Below, piece by piece: positions 33,546 to 41,769 of a stretch of DNA of 64,000 nucleotides (positions within the stretch are counted from its first letter, which is position 1; the number at the start of each line of letters is the position of its first letter). The notes under the pieces were generated by a model. That model searched no databases. It worked only from the letters and a program-made list of their open reading frames with translations, and was not told the origin of the DNA. Position numbers and translations under genes: made by a program. The DNA is from Mesorhizobium sophorae (lineage in GTDB: Bacteria; Pseudomonadota; Alphaproteobacteria; Rhizobiales; Rhizobiaceae), in NCBI RefSeq assembly GCF_002270415.1, contig NZ_NNRI01000022.1, positions 992,001-1,056,000 of the forward strand, given 5' to 3'.

Positions 33546-33725
33546 CTAGCCGCGGGCCGCCATATGGGCGTCGAGCTTCTTGCGCGACGGCCCATAGCGC
33601 TTGATGATGGTTTGCGCCTCGCTTGGCGGAATGCCGTATTTCCGGGCAAAGGCAGCGACCTCGTAAGGCTCCTCGCTCGAAACCAGCTTGCGGTCCTGCT
33701 TCGTCTTCGACTTGTCGTCAGCCAT
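33546..33725 (-). CDS. DUF3606 domain protein
   Basis: A 59-aa protein matching the short DUF3606 family: MADDKSKTKQDRKLVS, then EVAAFARKYGIPPSEAQTII and KRYGPSRKKLDA. Family members are small basic helical proteins of unknown role. ATG 33725 gives the usual family length; the frame remains open upstream. Confidence 0.75.
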   Translation of the reverse strand: MADDKSKTKQDRKLVSSEEPYEVAAFARKYGIPPSEAQTIIKRYGPSRKKLDAHMAARG

Positions 33726-33869
33726 TTCAGGCCTCGCTTTCTGTTGCCGTGGAAACGCGCAGCCGTCGGCGCCCGATTCCACGATCAACAGGACATAACA
33801 CAGATCGGCCGTCGCGAGTTCCAAGGCCACGACAATATCGCCGTGCCGCCCGACCTCGCTACCGTGGCA

Positions 33870-34061
33870 TCAGGCGGGCGTGAGGCGCTTGGCGGCGAGA
33901 TACATCAGCGCCGACGCCGCCTGTCCGCGCTCCCAGCCGGCGGCCTCGACCTTGTTGAGCAGCGCGTCGAGATGCGGGACGAGCATCTCCCTGCATTCCT
34001 GTTCATACGCGGCGCTCGTCACCGGATGTTGCGGCGCGGCGATGGTCAATGCCTTGGCCAT
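33870..34061 (-). CDS. hypothetical small helical protein
   Basis: A 63-aa protein with ATG 34061 behind GGAACAGGAC. Mostly helical (YEQECREMLVPHLDALLNKV, ERGQAASALMYLAAKRL). Not recognised. Confidence 0.6.
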   Translation of the reverse strand: MAKALTIAAPQHPVTSAAYEQECREMLVPHLDALLNKVEAAGWERGQAASALMYLAAKRLTPA

Positions 34062-34279
34062 GTCCTGTTCCCCGTTTGAGTGCGGCGCCATCATAACATC
34101 AGCCGGCAAAGTGAAATCGGTTTTGCCGCACCAGTGGATTCAACGGGTTAGAGGTGTCTTGGCGCCGGGGCAGGGCGCCTGCATCGGGGATTCCCACAAA
34201 AAATCTGGCTGATGTGTCGGATTTGGCGCCGGTCGGCCGTCCTTGGGCCGGAGCCCATTGCAATCCTGGAGAAAAGACC

Positions 34280-34738
34280 ATGTCGTCGCAAATCATTCAG
34301 TCGCAAACCACTCAGTCGCAAAGCATTCAGGCACCGTGGCAGACCGCGGCACTTCTCATCGCCCGCCTGATCTTCGCCGGCGTCTTCCTGATGGCCGTGA
34401 CCTTCAAGTTCATGGGCATGGGCGACACCGCCGGCTATATCGCTGCCGCCGGCTTTCCGTTTCCGCGGTTCCTGGCCTGGTGCGCGGCGCTGCTGGAAGC
34501 CGCGCTCGTGCTGTGCTTGCTGACCGGCGCCTTCTTCACGCCGGCGGCCCTGGTCGCCGCCGCCTATGTGCTGTTCCTCGGCTTTTCATTCCACGGACCC
34601 AGCCACTGGGCCGGCAACCAGGCCGAGTTCGGCTTCTTCATCGACCATTTTTCGTTCATGGCCGGACTGCTGTTCGCGGCGGTGCATGGCCCGGGCAGGG
34701 TGCTCTCGCTGAATCCAGGATGGCCGGGCCGGGCGTAG
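34280..34738 (+). CDS. DoxX-family membrane protein
   Basis: A 152-aa inner-membrane protein with four helices in the DoxX arrangement (LIARLIFAGVFLMAVTFKFM, FLAWCAALLEAALVLCLLTG, PAALVAAAYVLFLGFSF, FSFMAGLLFAAVHG). ATG 34280 follows GGAGAAAAG. The Gln/Ser-rich N terminus (QSQTTQSQSIQ) is encoded by a short repeated GTCGCAAA(C/A)CA(C/T)TCA unit. Role unknown; relatives act in thiol or redox stress. Confidence 0.75.
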   Translation: MSSQIIQSQTTQSQSIQAPWQTAALLIARLIFAGVFLMAVTFKFMGMGDTAGYIAAAGFPFPRFLAWCAALLEAALVLCLLTGAFFTPAALVAAAYVLFLGFSFHGPSHWAGNQAEFGFFIDHFSFMAGLLFAAVHGPGRVLSLNPGWPGRA

Positions 34739-34835
34739 GCGCGGGAGCCCGTCGCTAGCCCCGGATCAACCATTTGCTCACCTGGCAAGCAGTTTTATGA
34801 GTTCACGGCCTGGACCAAACCTTGGAGATGGACGC

Positions 34836-35273
34836 ATGGCGCTCAAACGGATGGACAATGTAGGGATCGTCGTCGATGACCTCGGTCAGACGATTGATTT
34901 CTTTCGCGAGCTCGGCCTCGAGCTCGAAGGGCAGGCCACGATCGAAGGAGAATGGGCCGGACGTGTCACTGGACTGGGCGATCAGCGCGTCGAGATTGCC
35001 ATGATGCGCACACCGGACGGCCACGGCCGGCTCGAGCTATCCCGCTTCCTCACGCCGCGTCCCGTCGCGGATCACCGCAACGCCCCGGTCAACGCTCTGG
35101 GCTACCTCCGCGTCATGTTCACAGTGGACGACATCGACGAGACGCTTGAAAGGCTCCGCAATCGCGGCGCGCAGCTCGTGGGCGAAGTGGTCCAGTATAA
35201 GGACGTGTATCGGCTCTGCTACATCCGCGGGCCTGAAGGGGTGCTCATCGGACTCGCCCAAGAACTCGGCTGA
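34836..35273 (+). CDS. VOC family protein (glyoxalase/dioxygenase fold)
   Basis: A 145-aa VOC-fold protein with two beta-alpha-beta-beta-beta modules: MDNVGIVVDDLGQTIDFFRE opens the first and YLRVMFTVDDIDETLERLRN the second. It ends with the typical CYIRGPEGVLIGLAQELG. ATG 34836 has GGAGATGG upstream. The substrate is unknown. The intact copy here contrasts with the frameshifted VOC gene at 5.1 kb. Confidence 0.8.
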   Translation: MALKRMDNVGIVVDDLGQTIDFFRELGLELEGQATIEGEWAGRVTGLGDQRVEIAMMRTPDGHGRLELSRFLTPRPVADHRNAPVNALGYLRVMFTVDDIDETLERLRNRGAQLVGEVVQYKDVYRLCYIRGPEGVLIGLAQELG

Positions 35274-35287
35274 GCGCAATACGACGG

Positions 35288-35392
35288 CTAAAGCGCGTCG
35301 TCTGAATGGATTCAGACGACGCGCTTTAGGCCTTTGTTTTATGCATGTCGTTCTCCCAAAACCGGAGCCACTTTTGCGCGACATCCATTAGT
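35288..35392. repeat. RIME1-like palindromic repeat, copy 2
   Basis: Same element as at 26130: AAAGCGCGTCGTCTGAAT/ATTCAGACGACGCGCTTT is a long perfect palindrome around GG, followed by the CCCAAAACCGGAGCCACTTTTG arm. It begins ~15 nt after the VOC stop and may serve as its terminator. Confidence 0.75.
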
Positions 35393-35415
35393 GCAGCTTG
35401 GCCGGCGAAGGCCGG

Positions 35416-35769
35416 CTAGCGGCCTTGCAGGATCTTGATCACCTTGCTGCTGTCGGCCGATGACGACGAGAGATTGCGGTAGTCGGCATAGGTTATGCGT
35501 CCTCTGGCGACGGCATTCCAAAGGCGATTGCAGGTCGTTGCCGGCTGGCGCTCCAGGCTGACGTTGACGACTTCGGCGACGGTCTTTCTCTCGGCCAGCG
35601 GCAGTTTAGCCTGGTCCGAAATGCACTCCTTGATGACTTTGGCCTTGATCGCCGGGCTGCCGCTGAGGACGGCCTGGGCGTTGTTGAACTCGCCCTCGCT
35701 GAGTGTTGTGCAGCCGGCCAGCATGACGGCGCCAAGAAGCAAGGCGCCAAGGCGCGATTCAAATCTCAT
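35416..35769 (-). CDS. hypothetical lipoprotein
   Basis: A 117-aa lipoprotein: MRFESRLGALLLGAVMLAGC has a clear LAGC lipobox. The mature part (FNNAQAVLSGSPAIKAKVIK, CISDQAKLPLAERKTVAEVV, TTCNRLWNAVARGRITYADY) is helical. ATG 35769 follows GGGGGGAC. Unrecognised family; probably inner- or outer-membrane-anchored. Confidence 0.7.
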   Translation of the reverse strand: MRFESRLGALLLGAVMLAGCTTLSEGEFNNAQAVLSGSPAIKAKVIKECISDQAKLPLAERKTVAEVVNVSLERQPATTCNRLWNAVARGRITYADYRNLSSSSADSSKVIKILQGR

Positions 35770-35979
35770 ATGTCCCCCCAAATTTACAGGCCGCAACCAA
35801 GCAAAACTTGGTGACATCGGCAAGACGTTAGATCAATCGCGCCGACGGATAATATTGGGCCAACGGTTTAGCTTGCCCGGAAGTTCGACCTCGCTCGGGA
35901 TCAGAGCCCGCTTAACATGATCTACGTCATGCGACGCGCCAATCTCCTCGCCAACCGGGAGGGGGTCGGCTATCGTGCC

Positions 35980-36285
35980 TCACATCTGGTCGTTGTAGGG
36001 CTCCTTGATCTGGCCGACCATGCGGGCGAGCTTTGAAAAGGAGGGCATGTCCGCCTCCGGCTGGCATTGATTGGCCAGTTCCAGCAGCCGTATCGGAAAG
36101 CTGACGGCGTCGCGGCTTGACGCGGACATGCCTTCGGACCGCTCCTGGCTGATTTCGCCGGCCTCGGCCTTGCGCAAGGCCAGGTCTATTTCCTCCGCCG
36201 TCAGCACCCCCTTTTGAACCAGGAGGTGGTTGATCGACGCGACGGCCATCAGCAGGCCTTCGAGTTGCAGATTGGCGACGTTCAT
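35980..36285 (-). CDS. hypothetical protein
   Basis: A 101-aa soluble protein (LQLEGLLMAVASINHLLVQK, LTAEEIDLALRKAEAGE, VSFPIRLLELANQCQPEAD). The GVLTAEEIDLAL-type turn-helix resembles short rhizobial proteins of unknown role. GGGAGCAA precedes the ATG. Confidence 0.65.
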   Translation of the reverse strand: MNVANLQLEGLLMAVASINHLLVQKGVLTAEEIDLALRKAEAGEISQERSEGMSASSRDAVSFPIRLLELANQCQPEADMPSFSKLARMVGQIKEPYNDQM

Positions 36286-36402
36286 GGCGATTGCTCCCGT
36301 GGCTATGATCGAAAACGCGCCAGCGGCGTTTCCGCTCCGGCGGTGCGGGCAGGGCGTAGTCGAGGTCGCAAAAAGATCACAGAGCTGGCTGCCTGGAAAT
36401 GC

Positions 36403-36672
36403 CTATTCCTGCGTCAGGCGCTCGCCATATTCGCGCCACAGCGCTTTTACTTCCAGACCCCCGAGGCGGGGGATCGAGGGATCCGCCGCGGCGATGGCGA
36501 CGGCGCTGATGTCGTATTGGGGGTAGGCGTGGGCGACGAAGCGGACCGCCTCGCCAAGCGAGCGCACACGGATGATCGGATCCGCCTGTCCCTGACCGGT
36601 GCTGCGCACACCCGAAACCGTGGCCGGCGCATGCCGCACCCTGAAGACGGATGCCATGGTTGGTCTGTCCAT
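36403..36672 (-). CDS. hypothetical protein
   Basis: An 89-aa protein with GGAGAGGGCG before the ATG. It has an alpha/beta pattern (DPIIRVRSLGEAVRFVAHAY, YDISAVAIAAADPSIPRLGG) and ends ALWREYGERLTQE. I do not recognise the family. Confidence 0.6.
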   Translation of the reverse strand: MDRPTMASVFRVRHAPATVSGVRSTGQGQADPIIRVRSLGEAVRFVAHAYPQYDISAVAIAAADPSIPRLGGLEVKALWREYGERLTQE

Positions 36673-36833
36673 CGCCCTCTCCTACAAGGCCGTACGACGC
36701 GAATCATTCCATGAGCTTCAGCTAACGGTCTCACAGATGTCGGCTTATGAAAAGCCGACACGAAAAGTCTGGCCTTGTCGCCCGCTCGCATGCCGATCAG
36801 GTTGTCCGGTGAGGGCATGCTATTGATTTGGGT

Positions 36834-36892
36834 ATGGTGCCGATTTGCGCCAACGACCTCCAGACCCGCCGCGCCGGCGGGTTTTTTGTTTT
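36834..36892 (+). ncRNA. tandem terminator-bearing unit, copy 1
   Basis: The unit ATGGTGC[C/T]GATTTGCGCC + AACGACC ends in a strong intrinsic terminator: CCCGCCG/CGGCGGG with a 3-nt loop, then TTTTTT. The same unit recurs ~180 nt downstream. The promoter-like region of this copy (TTGTCC...TATTGA) has a short spacing, so expression is uncertain. Confidence 0.45.
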
Positions 36893-36975
36893 CCGGCTGC
36901 CCTTTGGCAGTGCGCCAGAACCTGCGCGGTTTCTTATCGGGGAAACCGGAATAGGAATTTTTTCACAGAAAGCCG

Positions 36976-37005
36976 TTGACGAGGTGAGGGCAGCTATGCT
37001 ACATA
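36976..37005 (+). promoter_or_regulatory. sigma70-type promoter for copy 2
   Basis: TTGACG at 36976-36981 and TACATA at 37000-37005 with 18-nt spacing. The expected start lies just before the ATGGTGC of the second unit. Confidence 0.5.
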
Positions 37006-37012
37006 TTTGTCC

Positions 37013-37058
37013 ATGGTGCTGATTTGCGCCAACGACCCGCCGCCGAGGCGGGTTTTTG
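37013..37058 (+). ncRNA. tandem terminator-bearing unit, copy 2
   Basis: Second copy of the ATGGTGCTGATTTGCGCC-AACGACC unit, ending in CCCGCC/GGCGGG and a T-run. With the promoter above, the predicted transcript is only ~50 nt. It could be a small RNA or a leaderless minipeptide mRNA; the conserved part is too short to decide. Confidence 0.5.
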
Positions 37059-37061
37059 TTT

Positions 37062-37505
37062 CTAGGCCTTCCGTGTCTCCGAGACGCCTCCTGGTTCTTC
37101 ATCGAAAGTTGAAATTCGCTTGACGACCTGAAAGGTCGGCTCCTTGGCAGAAAGAACGTCAAGGCATGTCCAGCCGGTTAAGAAGCGATAATGCGTTGCC
37201 GGTTGTTGTGTGAACTTCCACGTCTCGGATTGTGTTGTCTCGAAGACGGCTCCCTCTACCCGATAGGCGAAGTGGTGGGGGACGTTGCCTTCCTTGGGCG
37301 TGCTCTCATCCTCGGTGCTCAGCGGCATTTCATCGAGAATGCGGATGATCACAGGATTGGTGAAGAGCACGCGCAAAACGTGGTGTTCGTCGCCGGGAAT
37401 TATGAAGTCCGCGACGACTGCGTCATCTGTCCAGCGGAATTCCAGCAGGTCGCTTTGGACGCAATCTATCTCGGGGGTCACGCTGATTGGGTGGTATCGA
37501 GGCAA
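37062..37505 (-). CDS. hypothetical protein
   Basis: A 147-aa soluble beta-rich protein (DCVQSDLLEFRWTDDAVVAD, HVLRVLFTNPVIIRILDEMP, FAYRVEGAVFETTQSETWKF, HYRFLTGWTCLDVLSAKEP). The pattern resembles small immunity-like or stress proteins, but I cannot assign a family. It ends next to the second short RNA unit and is the last clearly non-phage gene before the prophage. Confidence 0.65.
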   Translation of the reverse strand: MPRYHPISVTPEIDCVQSDLLEFRWTDDAVVADFIIPGDEHHVLRVLFTNPVIIRILDEMPLSTEDESTPKEGNVPHHFAYRVEGAVFETTQSETWKFTQQPATHYRFLTGWTCLDVLSAKEPTFQVVKRISTFDEEPGGVSETRKA

Positions 37506-37599
37506 TCGGTGTCACTTTCTATCTGGGCTTGGCCATTAGCCACGGCGACGCGACCGTCTGTGATTGAACTAAATTAAACCAGCCATCAAGGGACGAACG

Positions 37600-38064
37600 A
37601 TGCGCCGCTACGCCACCATCATCACCGACGATGACGGCCGCGAGGTCGTCAGCGCCATTGGCGAGTTCGAGGGGGCGGCGCCGCAGCCGCGTCTCGGGCT
37701 CATCGAACAGGTCGCGCTCGGCGTGCAGATCGGCATGGTGCGCGGCGGTCCGGTCGATGCGGCCGGCGGCTTCGGGTTTGTCCTGGGATCACTGGGTAGC
37801 AGCGACCTGGCGACAGGGGCGGCACGGCTGATGAAGCGGTTGCGCCTTGCCTGCCAATGTGGGGCGGCGGGTTTCGGCGCGGCGAGCTGCAAAGCGGCAA
37901 CATTGGCCGGCGCGACAGAGGCGAAGGCCGGCTCGGCCAAGCCGGCTCGGGCAGCCGGCAAGCCGCGCAAGCGCGTCGCGCGGTCGAAATCGCAAGTAGC
38001 GAAATCCAAAGTGGCGAAATCCAGGACGGCCGCTGCAAAGACCACAGGGGGCGAGCATGGCTGA
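37600..38064 (+). CDS. phage-associated hypothetical protein
   Basis: A 154-aa protein opening the phage gene series, 8 nt overlapping the next gene. The N-terminal half has a glycine-rich hydrophobic stretch (DAAGGFGFVLGSLGSSDLA); the C-terminal half is Lys/Ala-rich and repetitive (RSKSQVAKSKVAKSRTAA). It is not recognised; position suggests a packaging-related or accessory phage gene. Confidence 0.6.
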   Translation: MRRYATIITDDDGREVVSAIGEFEGAAPQPRLGLIEQVALGVQIGMVRGGPVDAAGGFGFVLGSLGSSDLATGAARLMKRLRLACQCGAAGFGAASCKAATLAGATEAKAGSAKPARAAGKPRKRVARSKSQVAKSKVAKSRTAAAKTTGGEHG

Positions 38065-38452
38065 CAAGCCGCCGCCGGCTCGCCGGGCGCTGAAGCGCAG
38101 GACCGCGACGCCAGCCACCAAGCCTGCCGCCAGGCGCCAGCCGAAGCGCGCGAAAAAAACGCTCGGCGATGATTTCCTGGCCGCGGTGCGCGCCGATTTC
38201 CGCACCCATGGCGCCGGCGTCATCGCCGAGGTGCGTGCCGACAAGCCCGACCAGTATCTGAAGATCGTGCTTTCGGTGCTGCCCAAGGATTTGCATGTTT
38301 CCATCAACCAACTGGACGGCTTAAGCGATGACGAGATCCGCAGCCGTATCCGCGGCCTCGAAGCCGCCCTCAAGCCGTTCCTCGAAGACCTCGACGGCGA
38401 AGACGGAATATCTGGCGCTGCTGGCGGAACTGGACCGCAGGCGCCGCACTAA
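38057..38452 (+). CDS. putative terminase small subunit
   Basis: A 131-aa protein with a basic N-terminal arm (ALKRRTATPATKPAARRQPK) and a helical core (DDFLAAVRADFRTHGAGVIA, KPDQYLKIVLSVLPKDLHVS). It directly precedes and overlaps the large terminase gene, the usual place of the DNA-recognising small subunit. The assignment rests on position and the DNA-binding-like basic arm. Confidence 0.55.
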   Translation: MADKPPPARRALKRRTATPATKPAARRQPKRAKKTLGDDFLAAVRADFRTHGAGVIAEVRADKPDQYLKIVLSVLPKDLHVSINQLDGLSDDEIRSRIRGLEAALKPFLEDLDGEDGISGAAGGTGPQAPH

Positions 38453-39086
38453 CCAGCTTGCCGCCTACCGGCCCTATGCCAGGCAAGCCGAGTTCCATGC
38501 CGCGGGCGCGCAGAACCGCGAACGGCTGTTCATGGCCGGCAACCAGCTCGGCAAGACCAGGGCCGGCGGCGCCGAATGGGCCATGCATCTGACCGGCCGC
38601 TACCCCTCGTGGTGGCAAGGCAAGGTCTTTGACGGCGCGGTCCGGCTGTGGGCGGCTGGCGTGACCGGCGAGGGCACGCGCGACAACCCGCAGCGCGTGC
38701 TGGTCGGCCCGCCGCAGCAGCAGGCGGCCTGGGGCACCGGCATGATCCCTGCCGACGCTATTGTGCACACCATCATGGGGCGCGGCGCGCCGGGCGCGCT
38801 CGACAGCGTCGTGGTGCGCTGGGGCGGTGGCGGCGACGTGCAGGCCGATGAATCGGTGCTGTCGTTCAAGAGCTTCGAAAAGGGCCGCGAGAAATGGCAG
38901 GGCGAGACGCTGCACGGCGTCTGGTTCGACGAGGAACCGCCGCTCGACATCTATTCCGAAGGCCTGACCCGCACCAACGCCACCGGCGGCATCACCATCG
39001 TCACCTTCACCCCACTGCTCGGCATGTCGGATGTGGTGCTGTTGTTTTTATCGGCGGAAGAGGTTGAGGGAATGGGGAAGGGGTGA
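38328..39086 (+). CDS. terminase large subunit, ATPase part (split gene)
   Basis: The N-terminal ATPase half of a phage DNA-packaging terminase, about 250 aa. Walker A is AGNQLGKTRAG and Walker B is GVWFDEEP; the coupling motif region VTFTPLLGMS follows. The frame then runs into foreign sequence (SAEEVEGMGKG) and stops. The nuclease half resumes in the same frame ~300 bp later, after a palindromic repeat. The start ATG overlaps the small-subunit gene by 125 nt; no better start exists. Confidence 0.8.
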   Translation: MTRSAAVSAASKPPSSRSSKTSTAKTEYLALLAELDRRRRTNQLAAYRPYARQAEFHAAGAQNRERLFMAGNQLGKTRAGGAEWAMHLTGRYPSWWQGKVFDGAVRLWAAGVTGEGTRDNPQRVLVGPPQQQAAWGTGMIPADAIVHTIMGRGAPGALDSVVVRWGGGGDVQADESVLSFKSFEKGREKWQGETLHGVWFDEEPPLDIYSEGLTRTNATGGITIVTFTPLLGMSDVVLLFLSAEEVEGMGKG

Positions 39087-39124
39087 GGGGTTAAGCGGCA
39101 GTGGCTTCGATGGCTTCTTGTCTT

Positions 39125-39313
39125 CGGCTTGTGCTGCCCCTCACCTGCCTGCCGGCATCCTCTCCCCGTATAGTGACGGGGAGAGGGGAGGCTGGCCGCA
39201 ACCTCGGCTCCTTTGTTCAACGCAGGTTATTTGCGAAACCATTGGTGACTGCGTCCTTCTCCCCGTCACTATACGGGGAGAAGTGCCCGGCAGGGCGATG
39301 AGGGGCGGGGCGA
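39125..39313. repeat. palindromic repeat inserted in terminase gene
   Basis: Homologous to the repeat at 1836-1988. It contains the CTCTCCCCGTATAGTGACGG and inverted TCACTATACGGGGAGAAG arms, flanked by CCCCTCACCTGCCTGCCGGC and CCCGGCAGGGCGATGAGGGG. The inner part shares a GCGAAACCATTGGTGACTGC-like stretch with the first copy. It separates the two halves of the large terminase. Confidence 0.75.
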
Positions 39314-39386
39314 CGGTGACTAGAAAAGATCGCGCCTTAACAAAACGATACCCCCTTCGTCTCGCAAGGTGATTCAGGAGTTCGCC

Positions 39387-40142
39387 ATGACCCGCCACGT
39401 CACCTTCATGACCATGGACGATGCCGAGCATTATTCACCCCAGGAGCGCGCGGCGATCGTTGCCGCCTATCCGACGCATGAGCGGGAGGCGCGCGCTCGC
39501 GGCATTCCGGTGCTGGGCTCCGGGCGCATCTTTCCGGTCGCCGAGGAATTGATCGCCTGCGCGCCGTTCCGGCTGCCGCGCTACTGGCCGCGCATCGGGG
39601 CGCTGGATTTCGGCTGGGACCATCCGTCGGCCGCGGTCCAGCTTGCCTGGGATACCGAGGCCGACGTCGTCTATGTCGCGAAAGCCTGCCGCGCTTCGCA
39701 GCAGACTCCCGCGATGCAGACGCTGACCCTGAAACCATGGGGCGAATGGCTGCCCTGGGCGTGGCCGCGCGATGGCCACCGCGAAACGCTGGAAGGAGCG
39801 GGCGTGGCGCTTGCCCGGCAATATTCCGCGCACGGGCTGAACATGCTGACCCGCCACGCGCAATTCCCCGACGGTTCCGTCTCGGTCGAGGCCGGGCTGA
39901 TGGAGATGCTCGACCGCATGCAATCCGGCCGCTTCAAGGTGTTTTCGACGCTTGCGCCCTGGTTCGAGGAATTTCGGCTTTATCATCGCAGGGACGGCCA
40001 GGTTGTAAAACTGCGCGACGATCTGATGGCGGCGACCCGTTATGGCGTGATGATGCTGCGCGAAGCGGTGGTCGATCCGGCGGAGTTCAGGAGCTCGCGG
40101 CGACAGGCGAGGCAGAGCGATCCGCTGGGGGAATTTAGGTGA
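39387..40142 (+). CDS. terminase large subunit, nuclease part (split gene)
   Basis: The C-terminal half of the large terminase, 251 aa. It begins in the linker (TFMTMDDAEHYSPQERAAIV) and carries the RNase H-like nuclease domain: the first catalytic Asp is in GALDFGWDHPSAAV, and the C-terminal acidic segment is KLRDDLMAATRYGVMM. A CAGGAG ribosome site sits before the ATG, so the fragment could still be made as a separate polypeptide. Whether two halves can reassemble is unknown. Confidence 0.75.
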   Translation: MTRHVTFMTMDDAEHYSPQERAAIVAAYPTHEREARARGIPVLGSGRIFPVAEELIACAPFRLPRYWPRIGALDFGWDHPSAAVQLAWDTEADVVYVAKACRASQQTPAMQTLTLKPWGEWLPWAWPRDGHRETLEGAGVALARQYSAHGLNMLTRHAQFPDGSVSVEAGLMEMLDRMQSGRFKVFSTLAPWFEEFRLYHRRDGQVVKLRDDLMAATRYGVMMLREAVVDPAEFRSSRRQARQSDPLGEFR

Positions 40143-40159
40143 GGGCGAAGTGCCACGTG

Positions 40160-40322
40160 CTTCGTCATCCTCGGGCTTGACCCGAGGATCCATGCCGCGA
40201 CTTCCAAGCGTCGCGACGGCACAGAAATTCTGCGCCGCTGCATGCGTCGGCCGAGGTCACGGCATGGATCCCAGGGTCTCCGCGACGTCGCTTCGCTCCT
40301 GCTTCGCCCTGGGATGACGAAG
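40160..40322. repeat. palindromic interspersed element
   Basis: About 163 bp bounded by the inverted repeat CTTCGTCATCC / GGATGACGAAG. Inside, GGATCCATGCCG is mirrored by CGGCATGGATCC. This is typical of short non-autonomous palindromic repeats of rhizobial genomes. It lies between the terminase and a cargo gene. Confidence 0.7.
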
Positions 40323-40403
40323 TGGCGAGGCTTCGGCCGCTATGCCATCCGTATCATTCCCGCCGCTTCGAATAGCTGCGATGTCTCGAATTGATCTCGT
40401 GGG

Positions 40404-40775
40404 TCACTCCACGATCTTCCAGTAAGAATCCTTGCGGATCACCTTGCCATCGCGAAACGTGTAGAAGTCGCAGCCTTGGACTTCCTTTCTCACACCCTCG
40501 CGGGTGGTGCCTGTGAGGGTCCATTTCGAGATGCCGGTATCGGCGGCCGCATCCGCAAAATGTTGGCCGTTGCCGTAGTGGACATCGGGCAAGCCTTCGA
40601 AGCGTGTCGCCAGCGCGTCTCGAACGTTGCGTTTGCCCTCGCAACGCGTGCCCCAAGGCATGCTCCCTCTCGGCATCTCCAGGACGCAATCGTCGGCAAA
40701 GAATGCCATGATGCGATCGAGATCGTGCGCGTTGAAGGCGTCGCATAGCTCCGTCAGCGTCGATCGAATGTCCAT
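40404..40775 (-). CDS. SnoaL/NTF2-like protein (cargo gene)
   Basis: A 123-aa protein with an NTF2-like cone fold as in SnoaL-type ester-cyclase/ketosteroid isomerase relatives: LTELCDAFNAHDLDRIMAFF, ADDCVLEMP, GVRKEVQGCDFYTFRDGKVI. It has a strong AGGAGACGG site. It is the only clear non-structural gene on the minus strand within the front of the prophage, so it is probably a cargo (moron) gene or a later insertion. The substrate is unknown. Confidence 0.75.
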   Translation of the reverse strand: MDIRSTLTELCDAFNAHDLDRIMAFFADDCVLEMPRGSMPWGTRCEGKRNVRDALATRFEGLPDVHYGNGQHFADAAADTGISKWTLTGTTREGVRKEVQGCDFYTFRDGKVIRKDSYWKIVE

Positions 40776-40914
40776 TCGCCCGTCTCCTCCAGTCGTCGGC
40801 AGCCTGCGTGTTCGATGCCCGAAGTAGGTCACTGGCGACGGGGCCGGTCAAGTGCGCGGGCCTTCGAGACTCCGCCCGAAAGCGGGAAGCGCACCCCATC
40901 GCTCTGGCCTGCCC

Positions 40915-41484
40915 ATGACCCTCCGCATCATCCCCGCCACGCTGCGCGATCTCTCCTACATCGCCGCCAACCTGCGCGCGGAAGACCGCGCCGAGATCGA
41001 CTGCCAGATTGACCAGTGGTCGCCGGCATTGCTGGCGCTGACGGCGTTGCAGGGGTTCGCCTATGTCGCCGAGCTCGACGGCAATCCGGAGGCCGGCTTT
41101 GGCGCCGCCGAACAGCGCGGCGGGCTGTGGATCGCCTGGAGCTGGGGCACGCGCCGCATGAAGCGCTGCGTGCCTGGGATCACCGTGTTTTTTCACACCG
41201 TGCTCGGGCCTCAAGTCGCGGCGCGGGGCGCCTGGCGGGTCGAGGCGCGGGCGCTGGCTGCCAATGGACTGGCGTTGCGCTGGCTTGGCCGGCTCGGCGC
41301 CACGCAACGCTGCCTGTTGCCGGGCTACGGCAGGAACGGCGAAGATTTTTTCCTCTATGACTGGACAAGAGAAGGCTGGAACCATGTGCCTGTTTCAAAA
41401 ACCACCGGAACTGAAACCGCTGCCGCCGACGCCGACGGCCGAGGACAAGGATGTGCAGGCGCGCGAGGCGGCGCTTCGGGCTGA
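40915..41484 (+). CDS. phage Gp13/DUF2833-like protein
   Basis: A 189-aa protein resembling the T7 Gp13 (DUF2833) family, which has an acetyltransferase-like fold: MTLRIIPATLRDLSYIAANL, AEIDCQIDQW, GFAYVAELDGNPEAGFGAAE, LGRLGATQRCLLPGYGRNGE. In T7-like phages the gene is required for normal virion assembly. The C-terminal ~35 residues overlap the next gene and look less conserved. Confidence 0.65.
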   Translation: MTLRIIPATLRDLSYIAANLRAEDRAEIDCQIDQWSPALLALTALQGFAYVAELDGNPEAGFGAAEQRGGLWIAWSWGTRRMKRCVPGITVFFHTVLGPQVAARGAWRVEARALAANGLALRWLGRLGATQRCLLPGYGRNGEDFFLYDWTREGWNHVPVSKTTGTETAAADADGRGQGCAGARGGASG

Positions 41485-41578
41485 GCTCGAACAGCGCCAG
41501 GGAACGCTGAGCACCATCAAGACCGACCTCGCGCCGGCAAGCCTCACCGGCCAGCGCCGCGTGCTTCTGGGGCTTTAG
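41384..41578 (+). CDS. small phage hypothetical protein
   Basis: A 64-aa protein: MCLFQKPPELKPLPPTPTAE, then a coiled-coil-like segment (VQAREAALRAELEQRQGTLS) and LTGQRRVLLGL. It overlaps the Gp13-like gene in another frame. Similar short genes occur between Gp13-like and portal genes in related podoviruses, but I cannot name the function. Confidence 0.55.
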   Translation: MCLFQKPPELKPLPPTPTAEDKDVQAREAALRAELEQRQGTLSTIKTDLAPASLTGQRRVLLGL

Positions 41579-41677
41579 ACGATGACCGCGATGAAGCGCA
41601 GTTTCAGGAAGCGCGTGCTGGCGTGGTGGTTTTGGCGCCGGCATGCTCGGTTGATGGGAAGGCGGGGGTGAGGGTCA

Positions 41678-41735
41678 GCTGATCTCCCCCCTTGCGGGGG
41701 AGATGCCCGGCAGGGCAGAGGGGGGTGGGAAGGAT
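41678..41735. repeat. palindromic repeat at portal breakpoint
   Basis: GATCTCCCCCCTTGCGGGGG-AGATG followed by CCCGGCAGGGCAGAGGGGGG, the same family as copies near 42.6, 46.4 and 49.7 kb. It joins the end of the previous gene to the truncated portal sequence. Confidence 0.75.
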
Positions 41736-41769
41736 CGCCAACCTTCCCATATCTCACTCTCAACGAAAG

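Noticed and set aside
41581..41670. 29-aa frame MTAMKRSFRKRV... before the portal remnant
   Set aside because: Could be a relic, but too short and without conserved features; not counted as a gene.
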